A stretch of DNA of 64,000 bases, taken from the NCBI GenBank assembly GCA_044226845.1, contig JBGAGG010000004.1:245826-309825 (forward strand), given 5' to 3'. This DNA comes from JAFDZO01 sp044226845. GTDB lineage: Bacteria > Bacteroidota > Ignavibacteria > Tepidaquicellales > Tepidaquicellaceae. Shown here in pieces: positions 41,054-49,643 of the stretch. Both the position numbers and the translations under genes were made by a program. The notes beneath the pieces were generated by a model. The model saw nothing but the letters and a program-made list of their open reading frames with translations. It had not been told where the DNA came from and did not search any database. Position 1 is the first letter of the stretch; every line of letters starts with the position of its first letter.

Positions 41054-43915
41054 TTACTTCATCTCCTCTTTCAGATACTTCGCAGTGTAACCGACGTTCA
41101 GATATTTCTTTATAATATCTTCGGGAGTTCCTTCTGCAATAATCTCACCGCCGCCGTGACCGCCTTCAGGTCCAAGGTCAATTATCCAGTCAGCTGATTT
41201 TATTACATCAAGATTGTGCTCAATAACAATTACAGTGTTTCCCTTATCTGTTAATTTGTTCAAAACATCGAGCAGCATTCGTATATCTTCAAAGTGAAGT
41301 CCCGTAGTCGGCTCATCTAAAATATAAACCGTTCTTCCTGTCTGCACTTTTGATAATTCCGTTGCAAGCTTCACTCTCTGCGCTTCACCGCCTGAAAGCG
41401 TTGTTGCCTGTTGGCCTAATCTTATATATCCAAGACCTACATCGAACAATGTTTTTAATTTTCTTTTTAAGGTCGGCACCTGTTCAAAAAATGCTACAGC
41501 ATCTTCAACTGTCATTTCAAGTACATCGGCAATTGACTTCCCTTTATATTTTACTTCAAGCGTTTCCTTGCTGTATCTTCTTCCGTTGCAAACGTCGCAT
41601 GTTACATAAACGTCCGGCAGAAAATTCATTTCAATTTTTTTCAGTCCGTCGCCTTCGCATGCTTCGCATCTTCCGCCGCCGTTCTCTGCTTTTACATTGA
41701 ACGAAAATCTTCCGACTTTATATCCTCGTATTTTTGAATCAGACAGTGACGCAAATATATCTCTTACGAATGTAAAGAGTCCCGTATATGTTGCGGGATT
41801 GCTTCTCGGAGTTCTTCCTATAGGAGTCTGATCAATCTCAATTATCTTATCTACAATTTTTATAGGCCACTTTTCACCGGGAATTGTCATACCGTCAATT
41901 GATTTATATGGCAGAGACGGCTCAGGTGTTTTGTAAAATTTCTTTGAAAGCAGTCTGTACAGCGTTTCGTTTATCAGTGATGATTTTCCCGAACCGCTTA
42001 CTCCCGTTACACAGATAAATTTTCCTAACGGAATTTTAAGTGTAACGTTCTTTAAATTATTTCCTGTTGCGCCTTTAAGCGTTATAAAATTTCCTGTTCC
42101 TTTTCTTCTTTCTTTTGGGACTTCAATTTTCATCTTGCCAGATAAATACTGCCCCGTAATAGAATTTCCGTTCAGACTAAACGGACTTCCGAATGCAGTT
42201 ATCTCCCCCCCGTGCTCACCTGCTCTGGGACCTAAGTCAACAACAAAATCCGAAGCCTCAATCATTTCCTTATCGTGCTCAACTACTATAACTGAGTTGC
42301 CTATATCTCTTAATTTTTTTAGCGAATCAATCAGCTTAATATTATCTCTCTGATGTAATCCGATAGACGGTTCATCAAGAATATATAATACTCCCGTAAG
42401 CTGTGAACCAATTTGAGTAGCAAGTCTTATTCTCTGCGCCTCGCCGCCCGATAAAGTTTTTGCGCTTCTATCCAATGTTAAATATTCAAGTCCTACGTTC
42501 AGTAAAAAATCCAGACGTGATTTTATTTCTTTCAATATCTGCGTTGCCACAATCATCTTTCTTTCATCAAGCTTTATTACATCAAAGTATGCTCTTGAAT
42601 CTGCAATAGATAATGTAGTAATATCATGAATATTTTTATTATCGATTTTTACCCATAGAGAATCTTCTTTCAGTCTTCCGCCGCCGCATGTTTTGCATTT
42701 GGAAGTCGTCATAAAGCTTTCAGCCCAATTGCGGATATGTTCAGATGTAGAATCGTTTGCAAAGTGCTGAATATAATTTATAAGTCCGTTGAATTTATGA
42801 GAGTATGAATTTGTCTTTCCGTTAGAATCGGTATGAAGATATTTTATTTTGTCTTTCGTGCCTGCAAGAAGGCTGGCTTTCAAATCTTTAGAAAGCTTGC
42901 TTACAGGAGTATCGAAGTCAGCGCCGTTAAGTTCAAACAAACCTTTTACAATAGAAAAAATCCATGTAGGTTTTGGTTTGCCAAGCGGAGCGATACCGCC
43001 GGCATTAACCGTTAATTCATCATCAGGAAAAATTTTCTCTACATCAAGCTCTTTCTTCTCGCCAAGTCCATAACAATCTGCGCACCAACCGTAAGGCGAG
43101 TTAAATGAAAATGAATTTGGTGCCGGTTCTGAAAAGCTTCGTCCTGTTTCCGGGTCAGAGAGTTTCTCATTAAAAAATCTGTCGTTCTTTCCATCGTTTA
43201 CTATTACAACTCCTTCACCATGGCGCAATCCCGTTTCAAGCGATTCGAAGATTCTTGTTTTCGATTTTTCGTTTACAACAACTCTGTCTATTACAATTTC
43301 GATATCGTGAATTTTAAATCTCTCTATCTGCATCTTTGGAACGATATCTTTTATCTCACCATCAATGCGGACTTTTGTAAATCCTTCCTTTGAAATCTCC
43401 TCGAACAATTCGCGGTAATGACCTTTTCTCCCTTTAACTACGGGAGCAAGGATGGAAATTTTCGTTCCTTCTTTTAATTCAAAAACTCTTTCAATTATTT
43501 GTTCAAGAGACTGGCGTACAACAGCTTTGCCTGTATCAGGCGAGTATTGTGTTCCGCATCTTGCAAAAAGAAGTCGAAGAAAATCGTAAATCTCAGTAAC
43601 AGTGCCAACGGTTGAGCGCGGGTTTTGAGAAATTGTTTTTTGTTCGATAGAAATTGCAGGAGAAAGCCCCTCTATTTTATCAACATCAGGACGTTCAATT
43701 CCGCCGATGAACTGACGGGCATAAGCAGAAAGTGTTTCCATAAATCTGCGCTGGCCTTCAGCGTAAATGGTATCGAAGGCAAGTGATGATTTTCCGGAAC
43801 CTGAGAGTCCTGTGAAAACAACAAGGCTATCGCGGGGAATTTCTAAATCTATATTTTTTAAATTGTGGACGCGTGCACCCTTTATTATTATTTTATCTAA
43901 ATGGGACTCTGACAT
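41054..43915 (-). CDS. uvrA: excinuclease ABC subunit A
   Basis: The 953-residue DNA-damage sensor of nucleotide excision repair has two ABC modules: Walker A GLSGSGKSSLAFDT near the start and GVSGSGKSSLINE around residue 640, with signatures LSGGEAQRIRLATQIG and LSGGEAQRVKLATELS. Zinc-finger cysteines are at CADCYGLGEKKE, CKTCGGGRL and CEACEGDG..CDVCNGRRY. It binds UvrB and loads it at lesions. Length normal. It has its own well-matched promoter and no operon partner. Confidence 0.96.
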   Translation of the reverse strand: MSESHLDKIIIKGARVHNLKNIDLEIPRDSLVVFTGLSGSGKSSLAFDTIYAEGQRRFMETLSAYARQFIGGIERPDVDKIEGLSPAISIEQKTISQNPRSTVGTVTEIYDFLRLLFARCGTQYSPDTGKAVVRQSLEQIIERVFELKEGTKISILAPVVKGRKGHYRELFEEISKEGFTKVRIDGEIKDIVPKMQIERFKIHDIEIVIDRVVVNEKSKTRIFESLETGLRHGEGVVIVNDGKNDRFFNEKLSDPETGRSFSEPAPNSFSFNSPYGWCADCYGLGEKKELDVEKIFPDDELTVNAGGIAPLGKPKPTWIFSIVKGLFELNGADFDTPVSKLSKDLKASLLAGTKDKIKYLHTDSNGKTNSYSHKFNGLINYIQHFANDSTSEHIRNWAESFMTTSKCKTCGGGRLKEDSLWVKIDNKNIHDITTLSIADSRAYFDVIKLDERKMIVATQILKEIKSRLDFLLNVGLEYLTLDRSAKTLSGGEAQRIRLATQIGSQLTGVLYILDEPSIGLHQRDNIKLIDSLKKLRDIGNSVIVVEHDKEMIEASDFVVDLGPRAGEHGGEITAFGSPFSLNGNSITGQYLSGKMKIEVPKERRKGTGNFITLKGATGNNLKNVTLKIPLGKFICVTGVSGSGKSSLINETLYRLLSKKFYKTPEPSLPYKSIDGMTIPGEKWPIKIVDKIIEIDQTPIGRTPRSNPATYTGLFTFVRDIFASLSDSKIRGYKVGRFSFNVKAENGGGRCEACEGDGLKKIEMNFLPDVYVTCDVCNGRRYSKETLEVKYKGKSIADVLEMTVEDAVAFFEQVPTLKRKLKTLFDVGLGYIRLGQQATTLSGGEAQRVKLATELSKVQTGRTVYILDEPTTGLHFEDIRMLLDVLNKLTDKGNTVIVIEHNLDVIKSADWIIDLGPEGGHGGGEIIAEGTPEDIIKKYLNVGYTAKYLKEEMK

Positions 43916-43953
43916 TAATTATAAGTATAAGAACTAATCAAATTGGTGAACAT

Positions 43954-43984
43954 CAAAAATACACTTAATTTATTAAGGTTACAA
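43954..43984 (-). promoter_or_regulatory. promoter of uvrA
   Basis: On the minus strand TTG (43982-43984) is followed after exactly 20 bases by TATTTTTG (43954-43961), a perfect match to TAnnTTTG. It ends 38 bases before the uvrA start codon. No SOS box was recognised. Confidence 0.6.
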
Positions 43985-44017
43985 TTGCAAAATAAATACT
44001 GGGTGCATAACCAGATT

Positions 44018-44117
44018 TAACCACAGTCAACACAGATTATTGCACAGAGACCACAGAAAATTTTTTAAAAACATACTCTGTGTCCACTATGACCAATATC
44101 TATGTAATCTGTGGTTA
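44018..44117. repeat. imperfect inverted repeat with CACAGA words
   Basis: The left arm starts TAACCACAG (44018) and ends CACAGATTA; the right arm is TAATCTGTGGTTA (44105-44117). Inner words GCACAGAGACCACAG and CTCTGTGTCC also complement. It looks like a dispersed intergenic repeat. Confidence 0.5.
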
Positions 44118-44282
44118 GCTTACGTAAAACCATATAACCAAACGGAGAATATATTAATTCAATATTGAATTTGAGTTATGTTAATAACAACTATTTACCT
44201 TGTTTTTAAAGCACTTCATAAGTAATTTTAGGTACAATGGTTAAAAGAATTACATATTTCATAACCTGTTAAAATTTTAGAA

Positions 44283-44314
44283 AAGTGTCCGCCCGAAAAG
44301 CGACACTTTTTTTT
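44283..44314 (+). terminator. orphan terminator-like hairpin
   Basis: AGTGTC and GACACT pair around a GC-rich loop and are followed by a long T run. The nearest upstream gene (uvrA) runs on the other strand, so either a small RNA or an unannotated transcript ends here. Confidence 0.5.
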
Positions 44315-44367
44315 TGCTCCCTTTTATTTATAATTAATCTGAATTAAGTTATCATCTTTTCGTTTTA

Positions 44368-44979
44368 ATGAAAAAAGAAATTGATTTAAGGAACTATGTT
44401 AAAAAGTTTTTCAGAGCAGATGAAATAAAAGAAGCAAAGATTTCCGGATACAAATACGAATTAACAAATAAAATTACCGTAAAAATTCCCCAGAAATTCC
44501 TTGAGAAACTTGTATTTGAAATGGCAAATGCAGGTGCGGGAGTTATTGGCAATTACGAACTTTGTTCTTTCAGAATAAACGGAACAGGTACTTTCAGACC
44601 GTCAGGTAAAGCAAAACCTTTTTCAGGTAATAAAAATAAGATTAATTTTGTTGAGGAAGTAAAGCTTGAAATGCGATGCTCCGATGATAAATTAGATACC
44701 GTAATCGATGCAATTTATAAATTTCACCCGTACGAAGAACCTGATTATGATATTACGCAGATAAAATTCAGAAGTAAAAAACCGGAATCGATGCTTATCA
44801 CTCTGAAAAAATCAATTACCGCTGAAGACTTATTCAAAAGAATTAATAAGAATATAAAAAGTTTCGATAACAAAAAGAAAGTTTTAACTTTGCTTGTCAC
44901 CACAGGCAGTGAACCACAGAACTTAAAAGCAGATGCAGTAATATCTGCCGGTGAGTTTATAAAACTAAAATTAAAATAA
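44368..44979 (+). CDS. degenerate NIF3-family protein lacking the metal-binding lobe
   Basis: The 203-residue protein contains the YqfO/CutA-like insertion domain of NIF3 proteins: VFEMANAGAGVIGNYELCSF, GTGTFRPSGKAKPFSG, VKLEMRCSDDKLDTVIDAIY, HPYEEPDYDI (residues ~45-132). The NIF3 N-terminal half with its metal ligands is missing, replaced by about 45 unrelated residues. The C-terminal part (LITLKKSITAEDLFKRINK..VLTLLVTTGSEPQ) only faintly echoes the second NIF3 lobe and lacks its His/Glu ligands. Next to it is the zinc-ribbon gene that usually follows NIF3, so this is the NIF3 position in the cluster. Probably a non-hydrolytic regulatory or binding protein (inference). Confidence 0.7.
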   Translation: MKKEIDLRNYVKKFFRADEIKEAKISGYKYELTNKITVKIPQKFLEKLVFEMANAGAGVIGNYELCSFRINGTGTFRPSGKAKPFSGNKNKINFVEEVKLEMRCSDDKLDTVIDAIYKFHPYEEPDYDITQIKFRSKKPESMLITLKKSITAEDLFKRINKNIKSFDNKKKVLTLLVTTGSEPQNLKADAVISAGEFIKLKLK

Positions 44980-44990
44980 TAAAACATATC

Positions 44991-45848
44991 ATGTCAGATT
45001 TAGTAAACAAAAACGAGATGAACGAAGACGGCGGCTTGAACGACAAAGCATCCGCTGATACAACTCCATCGGTAATACTTGAATACTTCGAAGAAGATTC
45101 GGATACAAAGAAACCTAAAGTGACAGAAAAGCTGATGACATTCTACAAGCTTTCAAAAATCGATAAAGAGCTTTTTGAAATAGAAGAAGAGAAAGGCGAT
45201 CTTCCCGATGTTATTAAAAATCTGAAGGAAAAAATTGCTTCAATAGAAAAGGAAGTTTCAGACAGACAAAAACGTGTCATCGATTTAAACACCACCAAGG
45301 ATAAACTCACCGCAAGCAATAAAAAGACAGAAGAACGCATCACAAAGTACGAAGAGCAGAAATTCTCTGCAAAGAACAACAAAGATTACGATGACATAAT
45401 GAAGACCATCGATGCCGGACTTGAGGAAATGGAAGGCTTCGAAAAAAAGATGAAAGATATCACCAATGAAATTAAAAATGAAGTAGATGCAACAAACGAA
45501 CTGACTGCACGAGTTGAAGGACTCAAAACAGACTTAACGGAAAAAGAAGAAGTTTTAAAGGAGCTTGATGAGAATTATAAATCCGAAGAAGATGAAATGA
45601 AAAAAGATTACAATGTTCTCCTGAAAAATCTTAATGCAGAAGATAAAGCACTATACACCAGATTAAAAAAGATGTTCAAAGGCGAAGTGATCGCTATCGT
45701 AAGAAAAGGAAACTGCACAGGGTGTTATAATTCTATTCCACCGCAAAAAGTTATTGAAATTGCGACTGCGGAAAAAGTTTACACATGCGAATCATGCGGA
45801 AGAATTTTAATCTCGGAAGAAGTTCTTAAAAGCAACATTGATGCTTAA
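44991..45848 (+). CDS. coiled-coil zinc-ribbon protein (DUF164/CdsZ-like)
   Basis: The 285-residue protein has a ~45-residue acidic N-terminal extension, a long coiled-coil hairpin (residues ~50-215, rich in Glu/Lys) and a C-terminal C4 zinc ribbon (GNCTGCYNSIPPQ..YTCESCGRIL). Family members such as HP0958 bind nucleic acid or chaperone partners; the bacterial role is not settled. It lies 11 bases after the NIF3-like gene and 20 before the RNase H gene, a cluster conserved in many bacteria. Confidence 0.85.
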   Translation: MSDLVNKNEMNEDGGLNDKASADTTPSVILEYFEEDSDTKKPKVTEKLMTFYKLSKIDKELFEIEEEKGDLPDVIKNLKEKIASIEKEVSDRQKRVIDLNTTKDKLTASNKKTEERITKYEEQKFSAKNNKDYDDIMKTIDAGLEEMEGFEKKMKDITNEIKNEVDATNELTARVEGLKTDLTEKEEVLKELDENYKSEEDEMKKDYNVLLKNLNAEDKALYTRLKKMFKGEVIAIVRKGNCTGCYNSIPPQKVIEIATAEKVYTCESCGRILISEEVLKSNIDA

Positions 45849-45868
45849 TCATTATTAATAATTAAGTA

Positions 45869-46303
45869 TTGGTGAAAAAAATAAAAGTTTTTACAGACGC
45901 TACTGCTAAAGGCAATCCGGGACCTTCGGGTCTCGGAATTGTTATCAAAGACGAATCCGACGAAATCCTCCTCACACATAAACAATACATCGGCAAAGCA
46001 ACAAATAATCAGGGCGAATACACTGCTCTTCTGGAATCACTTAAGCTCCTAAAAAACATAAATACAGAATACGACTTCGTAGAATTTTATTCAGATAGCT
46101 TACTTATGGTAAGCCAGCTCACCGGTAAATATAAAATTAAGGATAAGTATCTGATGAGAAATGCGATGAACTTCTGGGATGGGATAAACAAACTGAATAA
46201 AAAATATTCTATCACATACATTCCGCGCGAGCAGAATGCAATTGCCGATAAGCTTGCGAACGAAGCAACACGCGAAGGCATGCTTGCCGAATCACAAAAA
46301 TAA
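45869..46303 (+). CDS. rnhA: ribonuclease HI-like protein
   Basis: The 144-residue RNase H fold shows KVFTDATAKGNPGPSGLGI (first Asp), NNQGEYTALLESLKLL (Glu), FYSDSLLMVSQL (second Asp) and NAIADKLANEA (last Asp). All four catalytic carboxylates are present. It cleaves the RNA strand of RNA-DNA hybrids. The start is ambiguous: TTG at 45869 or GTG at 45872; no ATG is available. Third gene of the NIF3-like cluster, convergent with the RNase P RNA just 1-2 bases away. Confidence 0.88.
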   Translation: MVKKIKVFTDATAKGNPGPSGLGIVIKDESDEILLTHKQYIGKATNNQGEYTALLESLKLLKNINTEYDFVEFYSDSLLMVSQLTGKYKIKDKYLMRNAMNFWDGINKLNKKYSITYIPREQNAIADKLANEATREGMLAESQK

Positions 46304-46304
46304 T

Positions 46305-46694
46305 TCTCCCCTATTTAATAAGCCGGATTTTGTAAACGCACACTGGCGAATGACAATCATTTATCTTAATTAGAACGTTACCGTAATAATTTTTTGCAGC
46401 CTACCCCGGAAGCAATTTAAACGAGCGCTGTTTATGCTTCCTATACTTGGCCTTGCTCCGGATGAGTTTGTCAATCCGGCAATTGCCCGCCGGATGGCAG
46501 CTCTTACCCTGCCGTTTCACCCTTACCCTGAGATAAACTCAGGGCGGTTTTCTTTTCTGTAACACTCCCTGTAAAAAATACTTGCGTAAGTTTTACCCCG
46601 GACTTTCTCCGGGCATCCGCGCTCTCATGGAGTCCGGACTTTCCTCACTTCTCTGTAAGAATACAAAGTATGCGCGATTGTCTAAAATAGAGGA
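46305..46694 (-). ncRNA. rnpB: RNase P RNA, bacterial type A
   Basis: On the minus strand the 5' conserved block GAGGAAAGTCCGGACTCC (46629-46646) and the 3' block ACAAAATCCGGCTTAT (46318-46333) are present. Between them are the universal GGTAAGGGTGAAACGGCAGG, AAACTCATCCGGAGCAAGGC and GGGTAGGCTGC segments. P2 pairs GACAATC (46676-46682) with GATTGTC (46352-46358); P1 pairs the outer CTCTATTTTA with TAAATAGGGGAG. The fold is type A. It processes the 5' ends of tRNAs. The ends are inferred from the P1 helix. Confidence 0.93.
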
Positions 46695-46785
46695 GAAAAA
46701 TTTTCGAAAATTTTAAAGAACGATATAGAATTAAAATTACTTTTCTTTTACTTATTACTTTATACTTGTTACCTGCTACTTGCTA

Positions 46786-47778
46786 CTATTTGCTCATTTC
46801 AAGCATACGCTTTAACGGCGTTAACGCTTTCCTCATTAACTCTTCACTCATAGTTATCTCCGGCTTTTTATCTTTCATGCATAAGTATAATTTTTCAAGT
46901 GTATTCAGTTTCATATAGGGACATTCATTGCAGTTGCAGCTGTTTTCAGGCGGCGCAGGAATATATTTTTTGCCCGGCGCTTTTAATTCCATCTGGTGTA
47001 TTATGCCCGGTTCCGTTGCCACAATAAATTCATTAGCGCTGTTCGTTATTACATAATTAAGTAATGCGCTTGTTGAGCCGATGAAGTCTGCATGTTTTAA
47101 AATAGTTTCTTCGCATTCAGGGTGGGCAATTATCTTTGCATTCGGATTTTCAAACTTCAGCTTAATTATTTTTCTGTCGCTGAAAGTCTCGTGAACTATA
47201 CACGCTCCCTGCCATAGCTTCATTTCTCTTCCTGTCTGCTTCATAATATAGCGACCGAGATTTCTATCGGGAGCAAAGATAATTCCCTGGTCCTTCGGAA
47301 TCTGCTCAACAATTTTCACTGCGTTCGATGATGTGCATATTATATCTGATATTGCCTTCACTTCTGCCGAGCAGTTTATATATGAAATTAATATATGGTC
47401 AGGATATTTATCTTTAAATCTCTGCAATAATGGCGCAGGGCATCCTTCAGCAAGCGAGCAGCCTGCGTTTAAATCAGGAAGTAAAACAAGCTTGTTAGGA
47501 TTCAAAATTTTTGCAGTCTCTGCCATGAAATGCACACCTGCAAATACAATTACATCTGCATCGGTTTTCTCCGCTGCCTGTGCAAGCTGGAGACTATCGC
47601 CGATGTAATCAGCTAAGTCCTGTATATCATCATCCTGATAATAGTGCGCAAGAATAACAGCATTCATTTTTTTCTTCAATGCTTTTATCTCAGCGACTAA
47701 ATCGAGATTCAAATCAATAGGTGAAATACCTTCGACATTCAGTTCTGTTTCCAGTTTATTTTCTTTTGTTTCTATCAT
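46786..47778 (-). CDS. nadA: quinolinate synthase
   Basis: The 330-residue enzyme condenses iminoaspartate with dihydroxyacetone phosphate to quinolinate in de novo NAD synthesis and needs a 4Fe-4S cluster. Cluster cysteines are in YINCSAEVKA, AHPECEETIL and CNCNECPYM. Other family blocks: ILAHYYQDDDIQDLADYIGDS, LLPDLNAGCSLAEGCP, IIFAPDRNLGRYI. Length fits. nadB and nadC are not in the window. It has an ordinary ATG start at 47778. Confidence 0.95.
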   Translation of the reverse strand: MIETKENKLETELNVEGISPIDLNLDLVAEIKALKKKMNAVILAHYYQDDDIQDLADYIGDSLQLAQAAEKTDADVIVFAGVHFMAETAKILNPNKLVLLPDLNAGCSLAEGCPAPLLQRFKDKYPDHILISYINCSAEVKAISDIICTSSNAVKIVEQIPKDQGIIFAPDRNLGRYIMKQTGREMKLWQGACIVHETFSDRKIIKLKFENPNAKIIAHPECEETILKHADFIGSTSALLNYVITNSANEFIVATEPGIIHQMELKAPGKKYIPAPPENSCNCNECPYMKLNTLEKLYLCMKDKKPEITMSEELMRKALTPLKRMLEMSK

Positions 47779-47818
47779 GGTTACAATTTAGAAAGAATAA
47801 TTTTTATTTATAATACAT

Positions 47819-49531
47819 TTAAACTGCTTTTTTAGAAATTAAATCGTTTATCGGTTCAAATAACTGCGGTCTGTTTTCTCTAAGCCATTTTTCCAGTTTG
47901 CGGACTTCATCTGTGAACATTTTTAAATTCAAAAGTTTTGCTGCAAATTCAATTTTAGCATATTCCTCAATCACATTAAACGTTGTACTTTTTAAAGAAA
48001 CTAGAACTTCATCAAAATCTTTTGCATACTTAAGATATACTTCCTTTTTATCTTTATATTTACTTTCATTCAACAGAGTCACAAGAAATTTTATATTAAG
48101 ATAATTATGTTTAGGCAGACTGACCTTAGTGGATTTTAAAAGCCTGTTTACTTTGTTTAAAAAATATAAAATCGTTTCATAATCCGAATCCTTACCTTTC
48201 CAGTACTCAACAACTATTCTGAATAAATAGTTAAAGAGCATACGGCTTGAATTATATATTTTATAATTTCTTCGCGTATAATCTATTATCTGTTCAGAAA
48301 CTTCACTCAAAACTTTTGCATCCGGTTCGACAGTGTAATGTTCGTTTCCGTTTTCTCCCTCTATTTTCCATCTGTATAAATTCCATCTCTGCCACTCGGC
48401 ATTCTGCCAGAATTTTCTTTCAAATGCTTCGTATTTTTTTCCTCTTAATGCTAATGAACGGACATATTCTTTTTCATAAAATCTTATTTCATCTTCTTTA
48501 TCTAAAAATGAAGTTATTAGTATTAATTTAAAATTAACCGTTTGAACACATTCAAAGCTGCTTTCAGAATTTAGTCTCTTATGTAAATTAATACACGATG
48601 CATAGTATTTTTTAGCAGCACTTTTATCTCTGTTAAAATCTAATTCGATACTCAAAACTTCAAACAAAGAAAACATATCTTCATTTTTAACAATTTTGGA
48701 ATATCGCTGTCCTTTTCTTATTGTTTTTACTGCATTATCGTATTCACCTAGGAGGCGGTATATGCGGGCAAGGTGAATCAGATTTCTTATTACAAGCAAA
48801 TAATCTTTTGCTTTTTCAGAGTGAAGAAGTGATTTCAGTTTGTATTGTAAAGACATCTGAAGATATTTATTGTTCCCCTGTTTGAAAAGAAAAAGCTGTG
48901 ATTTTGCTACATAATATCTTGCTATAATTTTATCGGTATGGTTCTTATTTTTCAATCCATAAACTTTCTTTTTTATTCTTTCAAGTTCAGAATATATTAT
49001 TTTAAATTTTTTGACATTTTTGTTATAAAAATAAAATTGTGATATTATATAATGGAGCTCAGATAACGTTTCTATTAAATCAGATTTTTTATTTCTATCG
49101 TTTTCCGATTTTAAATCAATTGATATTATCTTTATTAATCTGAAGCACATAGGAATAACTTCCCTGTAGCAACCTTTTTCCTCCAGCCCTTTAATTATCT
49201 CCAATGACTTTTTAACAGGCATTTTATTAACGTCAGCATTTGATTTAAAGCTAAAATATTCTTCCCTCATGCTTTTTAGCAATCTGCTTTTCATACAGGC
49301 AAGCATTGCTTTGGAGACTTTCAATTCTTTACAAATTTTCCCTTCATCCCATTTCTTAAAATTATCTTTTTCTATAATTCTCTGAATAATAGATAAGAGT
49401 TTATAGTTTTTTTGCTCTGAACCGTTTTTGCGCAAATACAATCTATTGAGGAATCGCTGCCTTATCTCAGAAGGTATACAGCTAAATTCCAGCAAATAAT
49501 CACTCTGTTTCTTCGATAAAATTCTATTCAT
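47819..49531 (-). CDS. uncharacterised large helical protein
   Basis: The 570-residue protein has no signal peptide or membrane segment. The N terminus (KKWDEGKICKELKVSKAMLACMKSRLLKSM, residues ~70-100) may be a winged-helix or HTH-like module. The remainder is all-helical with tetratricopeptide-like pairs (LARIYRLLGEYDNAVKTIRKG). The plan, short N-terminal module plus helical solenoid, resembles the paralogs at 777-3782, but sequence identity is not obvious. Function unknown; a cytoplasmic regulator or scaffold is possible. Confidence 0.65.
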   Translation of the reverse strand: MNRILSKKQSDYLLEFSCIPSEIRQRFLNRLYLRKNGSEQKNYKLLSIIQRIIEKDNFKKWDEGKICKELKVSKAMLACMKSRLLKSMREEYFSFKSNADVNKMPVKKSLEIIKGLEEKGCYREVIPMCFRLIKIISIDLKSENDRNKKSDLIETLSELHYIISQFYFYNKNVKKFKIIYSELERIKKKVYGLKNKNHTDKIIARYYVAKSQLFLFKQGNNKYLQMSLQYKLKSLLHSEKAKDYLLVIRNLIHLARIYRLLGEYDNAVKTIRKGQRYSKIVKNEDMFSLFEVLSIELDFNRDKSAAKKYYASCINLHKRLNSESSFECVQTVNFKLILITSFLDKEDEIRFYEKEYVRSLALRGKKYEAFERKFWQNAEWQRWNLYRWKIEGENGNEHYTVEPDAKVLSEVSEQIIDYTRRNYKIYNSSRMLFNYLFRIVVEYWKGKDSDYETILYFLNKVNRLLKSTKVSLPKHNYLNIKFLVTLLNESKYKDKKEVYLKYAKDFDEVLVSLKSTTFNVIEEYAKIEFAAKLLNLKMFTDEVRKLEKWLRENRPQLFEPINDLISKKAV

Positions 49532-49643
49532 ATATAATTAATATAACAGTATTTATTGCAATTTTAAGCAATGAAATACTAAATATTTTGTTTTAAAATA
49601 CAATGAACAGGTATAATTTGCAAGTGTAAATTAAATTACAATA

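Larger units (their letters stand above)
43985..44367. other. spacer between uvrA and the NIF3-like gene
   Basis: The spacer contains an imperfect inverted repeat of CACAGA-rich sequence (44018-44117) and a terminator-like hairpin with eight T residues (44283-44314) that has no gene upstream on its strand. A small RNA ending there is possible but unsupported otherwise. Confidence 0.5.

Noticed and set aside
44018..44117. A tRNA or riboswitch in the uvrA-NIF3 gap
   Set aside because: The only structure is an imperfect inverted repeat of CACAGA words; no cloverleaf or known riboswitch core is seen.
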